From Psychrobacter sp. JB385 (GTDB lineage Bacteria > Pseudomonadota > Gammaproteobacteria > Pseudomonadales > Moraxellaceae): 64,000 bases of DNA. The translations under genes and the position numbers were made by a program. The stretch lies in the NCBI RefSeq assembly GCF_900163785.1, contig NZ_FUKN01000012.1, positions 1-64,000 of the forward strand. The letters are read 5' to 3'. Positions 35,780-44,127 of this stretch are shown one piece after another; position 1 is the stretch's first letter, and each line of letters opens with the position of its first letter. The notes under the pieces are model-generated. The model ran no database searches. It was not told the origin of the DNA and saw nothing but the letters and a program-made list of their open reading frames with translations.

Positions 35780-37069
35780 TTAAAACACGATTTGGATAAA
35801 TAAAATCGCTATTATGCCAACAACAATATCTAAAGGTACGGCTTTAAACAACAAAATATGTAAAAGCTTATTTTTATCAATGTGTACTTGTGCGGCTCCC
35901 AATATGAGACTGCCGCCTGATGAAAAAGGCGAGATGGATGAGCTTTGAGCCCCTACTACAATGCAGATAAATAAGAAAAAAGGGTTCAAACCAGAGGCTA
36001 CCGCCAAGGCGGGTACCATAGGAAATAGCGTAGGAGCAACAACCCCAAGTGTACTGGCAAATATCGACATAATTGCACTAATAATAAATAATAAAGTGGG
36101 TATCAACCAAATAGGCACATTGGTACTGAGCCATTCTGTCAGCTCATAAATTACCCCTACCTCCACACCCAAACTGATCAACATACCAACGCCGCAAATC
36201 ATAATGAGCGTATTCCACGGTATTAGGGCAATCACTGTTTTTTCATCACCCAGCTTCAAAACCAAGCTGACTAAAGCGAAAAAGATAGCGATAAAACCAA
36301 TGTCTATCCGAGCGTTCAAAAACTCAATCGTTTCTACATTTGGTATGAGTAGGTTTGAAATAGGCACAACGAGTACCGTGGCCATCATAATAAAAATCAG
36401 CATGATAGACTTTTTTTGTTTACTATCAAACGCTTCTGGTATGATGGTTTGGATTGCTATTTTGCTAGATTTGGCATTGATAGAGCTATAAATACCTAAT
36501 AGAACCACAGGCATCAAAAAGGTTGCCGCAAAGATTCCTAAACCGTAAGTAAAGGTATTGTCATTTGCCACGCCAGCGCCACTCATAAGCTCTCGAAAAA
36601 TAACACCGCTCTGTGAAGTGATAAAATTGGCCCCTGCAAGTGCCCCATAGTTCACCGACAAGGTAGCAATAATAATATTCAAGTTGGTTCTTTGAGACAA
36701 CAACAAAATCATCGGTGCCATAGTAGCGAGCACAGTGTAATAGCCAGCTCCCAAAGCGGCTACAATCGTGGCGGCAAAGAAAATAGCCAAAGGCAAAAAT
36801 GCTGGAAAGCGTCGACATTTATATATCAAATGTTCACACAGTTTTTCTAAGGCACCATTGGCAAGAGAGAAGTTGTAGAAGAGAGTCACTGCCAAAATAA
36901 CGAAGAAAATTTTGAGTGGCCATAGCTTAATCACTTCATAGGCGCTCAGTTGCATACCAAAGCAACCGATCAGGTATGAGAAGACAATCGCAAATAAGCC
37001 AATATTGATTTTTGTGGTGTAGCCCAGTGCAATAGATATCACAATGGCGGCTATAATGTAGAGAGTCAT
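35780..37069 (-). CDS. MatC-like dicarboxylate permease (SLC13/CitM-type)
   Basis: A 429-residue secondary transporter with about ten to twelve membrane helices. The N terminus matches the MatC N-terminal family in layout, and repeated loops (ATMAPMILLLSQ; NYGALAGANF; STLGVVAPTLFPM; QSSSISPFSSGGSLILG) resemble the ion-transporter superfamily substrate loops. Relatives carry malonate, succinate or other dicarboxylates. The ATG at 37069 has AAGGAG five bases upstream (a GTG is one codon earlier). It is divergent from a GntR regulator gene and upstream of the amidohydrolase gene. Confidence 0.82.
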   Translation of the reverse strand: MTLYIIAAIVISIALGYTTKINIGLFAIVFSYLIGCFGMQLSAYEVIKLWPLKIFFVILAVTLFYNFSLANGALEKLCEHLIYKCRRFPAFLPLAIFFAATIVAALGAGYYTVLATMAPMILLLSQRTNLNIIIATLSVNYGALAGANFITSQSGVIFRELMSGAGVANDNTFTYGLGIFAATFLMPVVLLGIYSSINAKSSKIAIQTIIPEAFDSKQKKSIMLIFIMMATVLVVPISNLLIPNVETIEFLNARIDIGFIAIFFALVSLVLKLGDEKTVIALIPWNTLIMICGVGMLISLGVEVGVIYELTEWLSTNVPIWLIPTLLFIISAIMSIFASTLGVVAPTLFPMVPALAVASGLNPFFLFICIVVGAQSSSISPFSSGGSLILGAAQVHIDKNKLLHILLFKAVPLDIVVGIIAILFIQIVF

Positions 37070-37409
37070 CACTACTCCTTGATCTTAACTGCATGAATTC
37101 TATAAAAATCCATATCAATTTTTATGGATTAAAGAGTGTCACGATAATATTGACAAATAGTGTTCTAGATTAGAAAATCGTATAAGCTTTAAAAGTGCGA
37201 TTGACCGAATGAAATAATAGCAAAAAAGCACATGTTAATTAGATAAGATTGCCTATAAAAAACCAATCGAGTGTTACTATTAAAATGATACGTATTAAAC
37301 TTGTTTAGAGCTTAAGATACTGTCATCAAATAGATCCTGCTTATGGGATTCTAACAACGCTCAACGAGATTAAGCAGCGCTTAATACGCTCTCTATTGTG
37401 GTGGAAAAA
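37070..37409. other. Divergent promoter region between permease and GntR regulator
   Basis: 340 AT-rich bases holding promoters in both directions and the inverted repeat at 37107-37130. No gene or RNA is visible. Confidence 0.5.
37107..37130. promoter_or_regulatory. Inverted repeat, candidate GntR operator
   Basis: AATCCATA and TATGGATT are perfect 8-base arms eight bases apart, 38 bases before the permease start and inside the divergent region. This is where an operator for the neighbouring regulator would be expected; it does not match a specific GntR consensus I know. Confidence 0.45.
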
Positions 37410-38135
37410 ATGTTAAAAAACTTCAAACAATTTAAAATGCCACGGTATGAGCAAGTACGGTGGCATATCCAGACTTTGCTGACAGAAAGTAAATGGGACG
37501 AAAATACCGCACTACCTACCGAACAAGAGTTCGCAGATAAATATCAAGTATCGGTAGGAACGGTTCGTAAAGCTGTCGAAAAGCTGGTAGAAGAAGGCGT
37601 CCTCATGAAGCAGCAGGGACGAGGTACTTTTCTAAAACGACCAAATTTTGAAAGCTCGTTATCAAGGTTTTTTAAGTTCCGTGATAAAGAGGCTTCCTAT
37701 GTCGTTCCCACTGGAGTGGTTAAAAAGGTAGAGACTATAGAAGGTGTCGATGCCATCAATAAAAAACTGAATATCGGTAAAAACAAAGAACTCATTTATA
37801 TAGAACGTGTGCGTATCGTCGAAAATACGGTCATGCTGAGTGAAAAAATTTGGTTACCCAAAAGCCTGTATCAGCCTTTTGTCAACCTAGCGCCCGAAGA
37901 TTTCGAAAACCTCTTATATCCTTTTTATTATAAGGCGTGCGGACAGTTTGTCTCGTCTGCTGTCGAAAAGCTTTTCTTTATCACTGGGTATGTCGATGCT
38001 TATTTGGGCAATGACGCACAAGAAAATTTGGTTAAAGTATGCCGCGTTGCCAAGAACCTAAAAGGTGATCCAATTGAGTACAGAGAATCGTATGGATTGG
38101 CAGAAGATTTTAGTTATGAAATTAATATCAACTAG
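37410..38135 (+). CDS. GntR/HutC family transcriptional regulator
   Basis: A 241-residue DNA-binding protein. The winged helix is at about 10-75 (PRYEQVRWHIQTLL, LPTEQEFADKYQVSVGTVRKAVEKLVEEGVL, QGRGTFL). A UTRA ligand-binding domain occupies about 95-240. HutC-type regulators usually repress neighbouring uptake and catabolic genes until a ligand binds. Its divergent position suggests it controls the MatC-like permease and amidohydrolase, perhaps also tctCBA. A GTG at 37398 is in frame, but the ATG at 37410 has GGTGG upstream. Confidence 0.9.
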   Translation: MLKNFKQFKMPRYEQVRWHIQTLLTESKWDENTALPTEQEFADKYQVSVGTVRKAVEKLVEEGVLMKQQGRGTFLKRPNFESSLSRFFKFRDKEASYVVPTGVVKKVETIEGVDAINKKLNIGKNKELIYIERVRIVENTVMLSEKIWLPKSLYQPFVNLAPEDFENLLYPFYYKACGQFVSSAVEKLFFITGYVDAYLGNDAQENLVKVCRVAKNLKGDPIEYRESYGLAEDFSYEININ

Positions 38136-38502
38136 TCATAGTCAACTATCATGCATTAGATATGAGTTGATAGTTAAAGAGCTTACGGTTTAAGACAAGA
38201 TTAAAACAACTAATGATATGAGATACCTATGAATAAGAGTTATCTCATCGCTTTTCGCTTATAAACAAGCAATTATTTGTCGTTGTTTCTCCTACATTCA
38301 CTCTCCAATTAGATTTTTCTTTATCAGATAGACTATCAATAGCACTGTGATTTTCACATTGTCTGGTTTAAATTTATTTAATAACATGAATTTTATTCAT
38401 CTTTAGTTCAAATTAAGTCGTTTTTATTCATGTGTTGATTCAGGCATAATTCCCTTATACAAAAATTTGGTTTCATATTTGATTATAAGGTAGTGAATTG
38501 CC
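38136..38502. other. Region upstream of mesX
   Basis: 367 AT-rich bases containing the MetR-box match at 38387-38399 and a possible weak promoter near 38433-38460 (TTGATT, TATACA, 15 bases apart). No riboswitch-like structure was recognised. Confidence 0.5.
38387..38399. promoter_or_regulatory. MetR-box match upstream of mesX
   Basis: TGAATTTTATTCA fits the published enterobacterial MetR consensus TGAA-N5-TTCA, including T or A at the centre. It lies 104 bases before the mesX start. MetR is a LysR-type activator of methionine synthase genes in E. coli, so the position in front of a methionine synthase operon is meaningful. Short palindromes also arise by chance in AT-rich DNA. Confidence 0.6.
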
Positions 38503-39510
38503 ATGAGTAACGATTTTACTTGTTCAATTTCGAGCATCCGTTTTGATGAAAACTATCATCCTGCAGACAGCACCCGTCTAACCACGAACTTTGCCAATTT
38601 GGCTCGAGGCGAGCACCGTCAAGAGAATCTACGTAAGACACTCAGAATGATAAACAATCGTTTTAATGCGTTGGCGAGTTGGGATAATCCGACAGCGGAC
38701 CGCTATTCTGTGGAAGTTGACATTGTTTCTGCAAACATGGACATCAAGGGCAACGGGGACACTTTTCCTGTCATTGAAACATTGAAGACGACCATTATCG
38801 ATCATAAAGACAATAAGCGTATCGAGGGTATGATTGGCAATAGCTTCTCGTCTTATGTGCGCGATTATGATTTTAGCATCGTACTGCCAGATCATTTTGA
38901 CAAAAACCCAACCTCGCCGCCACCTGAGCATTTTGGGGATCTTCACGGCAAGCTGTTTCAGCATTTATTAAATTCAGACGCTTACCAAGCCAATTTTAGT
39001 AAAAAGCCTGTGATTTGCTTGAGTGTTTCAACCAGTAAAACCTATCACCGCACCAACAATCAGCATCCGGTGTTGGGAGTGGAGTATAGACAAGATGAAT
39101 ATTCGTTGACGGATGAATACTTCCACAAAATGGGTTTGACCGTTCGTTACTTTATGCCTACAGGCAGTGCAGCACCGCTCGCGTTTTATTTTGCAGGCGA
39201 TTTGCTGAGTGATTACACCGATCTTGAGCTGATTAGTACAATTAGTACAATGGATACGTTTCAAAAAATCTATCGACCTGAAATCTATAACGCCAACTCT
39301 ACCGCAGGTCAGGTTTATCAACCCAGTCTTAAGTATCAGGATTACTCACTGACGCAGATTGTGTATGACCGTGAAGAGCGCAGCCAATTAGCGGTGAAGC
39401 AAGGAAAAATTACTGAAGAGCAGTTTATCAAGCCATATCAGTCCATCCTTGAGCAATGGGCAGCAAATTACTCTGCCCAAAAAGAGACGGTCAAAAGGCA
39501 CGCTGCTTAA
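38503..39510 (+). CDS. mesX: DUF1852 protein, MesD partner (MesX)
   Basis: A 335-residue protein of family DUF1852, recognised by its N terminus (FTCSISSIRFDENYHPADSTRLTTN) and its place just before a core-MetE gene. Published genetic work on Acinetobacter, as I recall it, found that this family (named MesX) is needed together with MesD and oxygen for a folate-independent methionine synthase. The biochemical role of MesX is unresolved. No signal peptide; cytoplasmic. The stop is 69 bases before mesD, in one probable operon. Confidence 0.85.
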   Translation: MSNDFTCSISSIRFDENYHPADSTRLTTNFANLARGEHRQENLRKTLRMINNRFNALASWDNPTADRYSVEVDIVSANMDIKGNGDTFPVIETLKTTIIDHKDNKRIEGMIGNSFSSYVRDYDFSIVLPDHFDKNPTSPPPEHFGDLHGKLFQHLLNSDAYQANFSKKPVICLSVSTSKTYHRTNNQHPVLGVEYRQDEYSLTDEYFHKMGLTVRYFMPTGSAAPLAFYFAGDLLSDYTDLELISTISTMDTFQKIYRPEIYNANSTAGQVYQPSLKYQDYSLTQIVYDREERSQLAVKQGKITEEQFIKPYQSILEQWAANYSAQKETVKRHAA

Positions 39511-39579
39511 TACGCTAAAGTGGCCGAGATAAGACATTCCCCATATATAAAAAATACATAGATAAGAGACACATTAACA

Positions 39580-40608
39580 ATGAAAATATTATTACCGACG
39601 TCGACTGCTGGCAGCTTACCAAAACCCTCTTGGTTGGCAGAACCTGAAAAAATTTGGTCACCTTGGGCGTTAGAAGGTGAGCAGTTGATTGAAGCCAAAC
39701 AGGATGCGTTACGTTTGTCACTGCAAGAGCAGTTGCATGCAGGCGTCGATATCGTCAGTGATGGCGAGCAGACCCGTCAGCATTTTGTCACCACCTTTAT
39801 TGAACATCTCGATGGCGTCGATTTTGAAAATCGTGAGACCGTTCGCATTCGCAATCGCTATGATGCCAGTGTGCCATCAGTTGTTGGTGATGTAAGCCGC
39901 CAAAAACCTGTGTTTGTAGACGATGCCAAGTTTTTACGTCAGCAAACCGACAAGCCAATAAAATGGGCACTTCCAGGTCCAATGACGATGATTGATACCT
40001 TATATGATGGGCATTATAAAAGTCGTGAAAAATTGGCGTGGGAGTTTGCCAAAATTTTGAATCAAGAAGCCAAAGAATTAGAAGCCGCTGGCGTGGATAT
40101 CATCCAATTCGATGAGCCCGCGTTCAATGTATTCTTTGATGACGTAAACGACTGGGGTATCGCCACATTAGAGCGCGCCATCGAAGGCTTAAAGTGCGAA
40201 ACCGCTGTGCATATTTGCTATGGTTACGGCATTAAAGCCAATAACGATTGGAAAAAAACACTGGGTTCAGAGTGGCGTCAATACGAACAAGCATTTCCCA
40301 AGCTGCAACAATCAAAGATTGATATCGTGTCACTTGAGTGCCAAAACTCTCATGTCCCAATGGATTTGATTGAGCTTATCCGCGGCAAAAAAGTAATGAT
40401 TGGTGCCATCGATGTGGCAACCAACACCATTGAAACACCAGAAGAAGTGGCCGCTACGCTACGAAAAGCCTTACAATTCGTGGATGCAGATAAGCTTTAC
40501 CCATCGACCAATTGCGGCATGGCACCGTTGTCTCGCGACGTGGCACGAGGTAAGTTAAAAGCACTAAGCGCTGGTGCTGAACTGGTTCGCCAAGAGCTGG
40601 CGCGCTAA
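39580..40608 (+). CDS. mesD: Core MetE-type methionine synthase (MesD)
   Basis: A 342-residue protein equal to only the C-terminal catalytic half of cobalamin-independent MetE (about 750 residues). The zinc site is intact: His 211 and Cys 213 in HICYGYG, Glu 253 in SLE, and Cys 312 in STNCGM. The homocysteine-binding FDEP and the SDGEQTR loop are present. Without the N-terminal half it should not use methyl-tetrahydrofolate in the normal way; the MesD group is reported to be folate-independent with an unidentified methyl donor. Neighbours mesX and a flavin reductase support MesD and not a truncated MetE. Confidence 0.88.
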   Translation: MKILLPTSTAGSLPKPSWLAEPEKIWSPWALEGEQLIEAKQDALRLSLQEQLHAGVDIVSDGEQTRQHFVTTFIEHLDGVDFENRETVRIRNRYDASVPSVVGDVSRQKPVFVDDAKFLRQQTDKPIKWALPGPMTMIDTLYDGHYKSREKLAWEFAKILNQEAKELEAAGVDIIQFDEPAFNVFFDDVNDWGIATLERAIEGLKCETAVHICYGYGIKANNDWKKTLGSEWRQYEQAFPKLQQSKIDIVSLECQNSHVPMDLIELIRGKKVMIGAIDVATNTIETPEEVAATLRKALQFVDADKLYPSTNCGMAPLSRDVARGKLKALSAGAELVRQELAR

Positions 40609-40639
40609 GCGTACGATGCGCGATAAATTTAGGACATAT

Positions 40640-41146
40640 ATGATGATTGAAGCCAGTGATTTTAGAAACGCGATGGCGCGCCTTGCGACAGCAGTCAGCG
40701 TGATTACCACAGAAGGGGAGTCGGGCGCACACGGTTTTACTGCCTCCGCCGTTTGTAGCGTTAGCGATAATCCGCCAACCTTATTGGTGTGTATGAACCA
40801 AGCGGCGCGCTCACACGGTCATTTTATTGATCACAAAACCTTATGCGTTAACGTGCTAAGCGCACGGCATGAGTCGCTATCCAACACTTTTGCGTCCAAA
40901 TTGTGTTCTAAAGAGCGGTTTGAACAAGGCGCTTGGGGCACGTTAGTCACAGGCGCGCCTGTCTTGGCAGACGCGCTGGTCAGTTTTGATTGTGAGATTG
41001 AGCAGGTGCAGTCAATGGGCACGCACAGCGTTTTTATGTGCCGCGTCGTTGCTATCAAACATGCTGAACAAGAAGGCGAGACAGACGAAAGCTTGGTCTA
41101 TTTTAATCGCGCATATCATCAAGTGGGTCAGGTCGAAAGCGCTTAA
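40640..41146 (+). CDS. Flavin reductase (HpaC/FMN-binding split-barrel type)
   Basis: A 168-residue flavin reductase domain protein: FRNAMARLATAVSVITTEGE, HGFTASAVCSVSDNPPTLLVC (flavin site) and the later GTLVTGAPVLADALVSFDCEI. Such enzymes use NAD(P)H to reduce FMN or FAD for a partner oxygenase. No monooxygenase is adjacent; the neighbours are mesX and mesD, whose activity is reported to need oxygen. The reductase may therefore feed reduced flavin to that system. I use the ATG at 40640 (AGGA upstream); a longer frame overlaps mesD. Confidence 0.87.
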   Translation: MMIEASDFRNAMARLATAVSVITTEGESGAHGFTASAVCSVSDNPPTLLVCMNQAARSHGHFIDHKTLCVNVLSARHESLSNTFASKLCSKERFEQGAWGTLVTGAPVLADALVSFDCEIEQVQSMGTHSVFMCRVVAIKHAEQEGETDESLVYFNRAYHQVGQVESA

Positions 41147-41184
41147 CCAACCCTTTTCATCATCCAACCAAAAGTAACGATTCT

Positions 41185-42000
41185 GTGGAACTTATCATTT
41201 TTTTAATCATTGGGGCAGTAGCAGGCTTTGCAGCGGGTCTGTTCGGGGTAGGTGGTGGCACGATCATTGTGCCGCTGTTATTTATCGTTTTTACCCAGAT
41301 GGACTATAGTCCCGATACCGTCATGCATTTGGCACTAGGCACCTCGCTTGCAACCATCATTGTCACCTCGATCAGCTCGCTCATGGCGCATAATAAAAAA
41401 GGTGGCGTCATGTGGCCTGTGTTTAAAAATCTCACACCAGGCATGGCGCTTGGCTGCTTTTTTGGGGCAGGGATTGCAGGCGCACTCTCAGGCACTCATC
41501 TTCAGCTGATCGTGGGTACGTTTTTGCTGTGGGTGGCATTTAACATGTTTACGGGTGGCAAAAAGCGATTGGCTACTGATGTCAGCGCTGCCGATACTGT
41601 GTTGCCATCGACGTCTAAGCAACTGGCAGCAGGAGCAGGCATTGGTGTGGCGTCTGCCATTTTTGGTATTGGGGGTGGCAGTTTAACCGTGCCGTATCTC
41701 ACGCGTTATGGCGTGGTGATGCAAAAAGCAGTGGGCACGTCTGCTGCTTGCGGTCTGCCTATTGCTATTGCTGGCGCACTTGGTTTTATGGTCTTTGGAA
41801 TGAAAGATCACGTCGATATTCCCAACGCGATTGGTTTTGTGCATATTTATGCCTTTTTGGGTATCAGCATCATGAGCTTTTTTACCGCAAAAGTAGGCGC
41901 AAAAGTCGCACACCAATTATCACCAACATTATTAAAAAAATGTTTTGCGGTGCTCCTTATGATGGTGAGCTGCTTCTTTTTATATAAAGGGTTGTTTTAA
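41185..42000 (+). CDS. TSUP family transporter (TauE/SafE)
   Basis: A 271-residue membrane protein with seven to eight hydrophobic helices and the duplicated TSUP motif: FAAGLFGVGGGTIIVPLL at the N terminus and ASAIFGIGGGSLTVPYL in the middle. The family exports sulfite or organosulfonates or imports sulfur compounds. It starts with GTG 38 bases after the flavin reductase, so it probably belongs to the same operon and handles a sulfur compound linked to methionine metabolism. Direction and substrate are inferred only. Confidence 0.85.
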   Translation: MELIIFLIIGAVAGFAAGLFGVGGGTIIVPLLFIVFTQMDYSPDTVMHLALGTSLATIIVTSISSLMAHNKKGGVMWPVFKNLTPGMALGCFFGAGIAGALSGTHLQLIVGTFLLWVAFNMFTGGKKRLATDVSAADTVLPSTSKQLAAGAGIGVASAIFGIGGGSLTVPYLTRYGVVMQKAVGTSAACGLPIAIAGALGFMVFGMKDHVDIPNAIGFVHIYAFLGISIMSFFTAKVGAKVAHQLSPTLLKKCFAVLLMMVSCFFLYKGLF

Positions 42001-42184
42001 GGATTTGGATTGGTGTGTCTGAAATATGAAGACCAAGGACGATATAGTGTTGCTTAATATTGAAAATCACGCCTAGTTTAGTAGTTTGGTATAAGTGGTT
42101 TTATTGATCTCGTTTATTTTGGGTGGTTTATTAATAAGTTTGAAAGGTAAGGTGACGGGTTCCGTTTGGGTATACTCAAAACTC

Positions 42185-43114
42185 TTAGAAAATATGACTT
42201 CTCTTAAAATATCTCGGAGTTGAAACTTTAATTATTTGTAGTAAAAGACAAATAATCATTAGAAACATACCTAACCAACCAATAGGAGAAAAGACTTCTC
42301 CAACAACAATAACCGCAAGTATTGTTGCTACGATAGGCTCCAATAATGTAATTAACGTAGCTTGGCTCGCCTCAATGACTTTCAGTGCTTGACCAAAAAG
42401 TAAGTACCCTATAAACATAGGTGCAATTGCCATGTATAAGGCAGCTGTTATATGTTTACCATCTAAAAATAGGTTATCACCTGTAAATAGTAATGAAGGT
42501 AACAATACGATTGCGGAGAGACCAAACATACTTGCCATTGCAGATTTAGATTCTACTCCTGTCTCTATCATGTGCCGTGCTGACCACGAGTAGGTGGCAT
42601 AAGTTAATCCTGCAACCAAACCTAATAATATTCCCCATTTTTGATGGTTCGCCACTATATCTAGGTCAATATTTTTAGTTTTTCCTATAGTCAGTAAGCT
42701 GACACCAACGGCACCAAATAGAAAACTTATTACCCATTTTTTATTAATCTTTTTATTGCTGATTAGACGCTCCATTATTACTGTAAAAAATGGCGCGCTA
42801 GCAATTGAGATAACCGTTCCAATAGCGACACCAGCTAGACGCATAGAAGAATAAAAAGCTAATGGATAAATGGCAACACATATCGCTCCTATTAATAAGG
42901 CCTTGGGCTGAGAAGTTAATTTTATTTTATCATTCATTATGTGTTTTCTAGCGTTTACTACTAGCAGTACACCACCTATACCCATTGCAAATGCACCAGT
43001 TGCTAAAGGACTGACCTCAGGCGTAAAAGCGGATACAGTACCTGTTGTACCCCAAAGAATGCTAGCAATAATCACAAATACAACAGCGCTCAAACTAGAT
43101 TTCACCTGCAACAT
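42185..43114 (-). CDS. EamA/DMT family exporter
   Basis: A 309-residue permease with ten expected membrane helices from two EamA repeats. The first repeat contains ILWGTTGTVSAF, the second ends with LLEPIVATILAVIVVGE, the family signature. Such proteins export amino acids or other metabolites. The ATG at 43114 is used; an in-frame TTG lies five codons upstream. It sits downstream of an AraC regulator on the same strand, and the pair is more AT-rich than its flanks, which may mean recent acquisition. Confidence 0.87.
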   Translation of the reverse strand: MLQVKSSLSAVVFVIIASILWGTTGTVSAFTPEVSPLATGAFAMGIGGVLLVVNARKHIMNDKIKLTSQPKALLIGAICVAIYPLAFYSSMRLAGVAIGTVISIASAPFFTVIMERLISNKKINKKWVISFLFGAVGVSLLTIGKTKNIDLDIVANHQKWGILLGLVAGLTYATYSWSARHMIETGVESKSAMASMFGLSAIVLLPSLLFTGDNLFLDGKHITAALYMAIAPMFIGYLLFGQALKVIEASQATLITLLEPIVATILAVIVVGEVFSPIGWLGMFLMIICLLLQIIKVSTPRYFKRSHIF

Positions 43115-43218
43115 AATAGCTACTCTCAAGGTTATATTGAATAATACTATTATAGAGAGTTATTAATACTAGATTGTGCAGATTGGACGGTTTTGTCGAT
43201 TGGTCAGACGCGTTTGAA

Positions 43219-43923
43219 TTAGAACAGTCTAGAAGGTGAAATGCCGAAATGTTTTGAAAAACGGCGACTGAATGCACTGACATTAGCGTAACCAACTAAT
43301 TCAGCAATGATAGAAATGGGTGAGTCAGTATGTAGTAATAAAGCTTGAGCCTTTTGCATTCTTAGCTCTGTAATGTACTCAGTTACTGTCTGACCAGTCT
43401 GTGATTTAAAGTTCTTTTTAAACTGTGTAGCGCTCAAACAAGCAATACCTGCTAAAGCGTCTATAGATAAGTTATGAGAAAGGTTGTTATTAATATAGTC
43501 CACTACCTCTCTAATTCTATGGTCATACTGAACGAATAATTTTTGTTCTTCTAAAAGTCTGTAAAAAGTAGTGAACATCAATGCTTCAATTTCAGCGTGG
43601 ATTTGATGCTTGAGCTGACTCTCAGCAAATTCTAAAAACAATAACAATGTTGAGCTAATTGAAAAAACAATTTTTTCTGAATCAAGAATATGATCTGGTA
43701 AAAAATCTGTATCAACAACGATGAATTTTGCATTTTCTTCAGCATTAAAATAATGCTTTTCACGCGCCTTGACTACAACACATTCCCTTGGAGTAACTTT
43801 ACCAATATAACTTTCAACCTTAATGTTGATAACGCCTCGAAGTGGTAAAACAATTTGATGAAAGTCATGAGAGTGTCCTTTAGTCTGATGATTGTAAGAT
43901 CTAATCGAGAGTGTATTTGTCAT
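43219..43923 (-). CDS. AraC family transcriptional regulator
   Basis: A 234-residue regulator. The N-terminal cupin-like half begins GHSHDFHQIVLPLRGVI. The C-terminal half has two helix-turn-helix motifs: LSIDALAGIACLSATQFKKNF and ISIIAELVGYANVSAFSRRF followed by GISPSRLF. It lies 104 bases before the EamA exporter gene on the same strand, which is its most likely target. The ligand is unknown. Confidence 0.9.
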   Translation of the reverse strand: MTNTLSIRSYNHQTKGHSHDFHQIVLPLRGVINIKVESYIGKVTPRECVVVKAREKHYFNAEENAKFIVVDTDFLPDHILDSEKIVFSISSTLLLFLEFAESQLKHQIHAEIEALMFTTFYRLLEEQKLFVQYDHRIREVVDYINNNLSHNLSIDALAGIACLSATQFKKNFKSQTGQTVTEYITELRMQKAQALLLHTDSPISIIAELVGYANVSAFSRRFSKHFGISPSRLF

Positions 43924-44073
43924 TTCTTTCTCTATAGCAGCGCTTATATAAATAAAAATAATGCTCTAAAAGCTCACTGTATGTACAAAATGAAGTACAT
44001 TGCGACTATATTAGCAAATGAAACCTTTGCTATCACTAGCCCACAGCCAAGGGTTCTAGTCCTCACTAGGGTA

Positions 44074-44106
44074 CCGAACTTTTAGTAGCGGTATTTCGGC
44101 TTTTTT
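44074..44106 (+). terminator. Plus-strand terminator without an obvious gene
   Basis: CCGAA (44074-44078) can pair with TTCGG (44095-44099), followed by C and six T. It points rightward, but no plus-strand gene ends nearby. The stem is short. Confidence 0.4.
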
Positions 44107-44127
44107 CGCTATTTATTTTATATTAGT

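Noticed and set aside
44041..44077. Possible tRNA 3' end (GGGTTCTAGTCC)
   Set aside because: The T stem pairs poorly, position 57 is not a purine, and no acceptor or anticodon arm could be built upstream.
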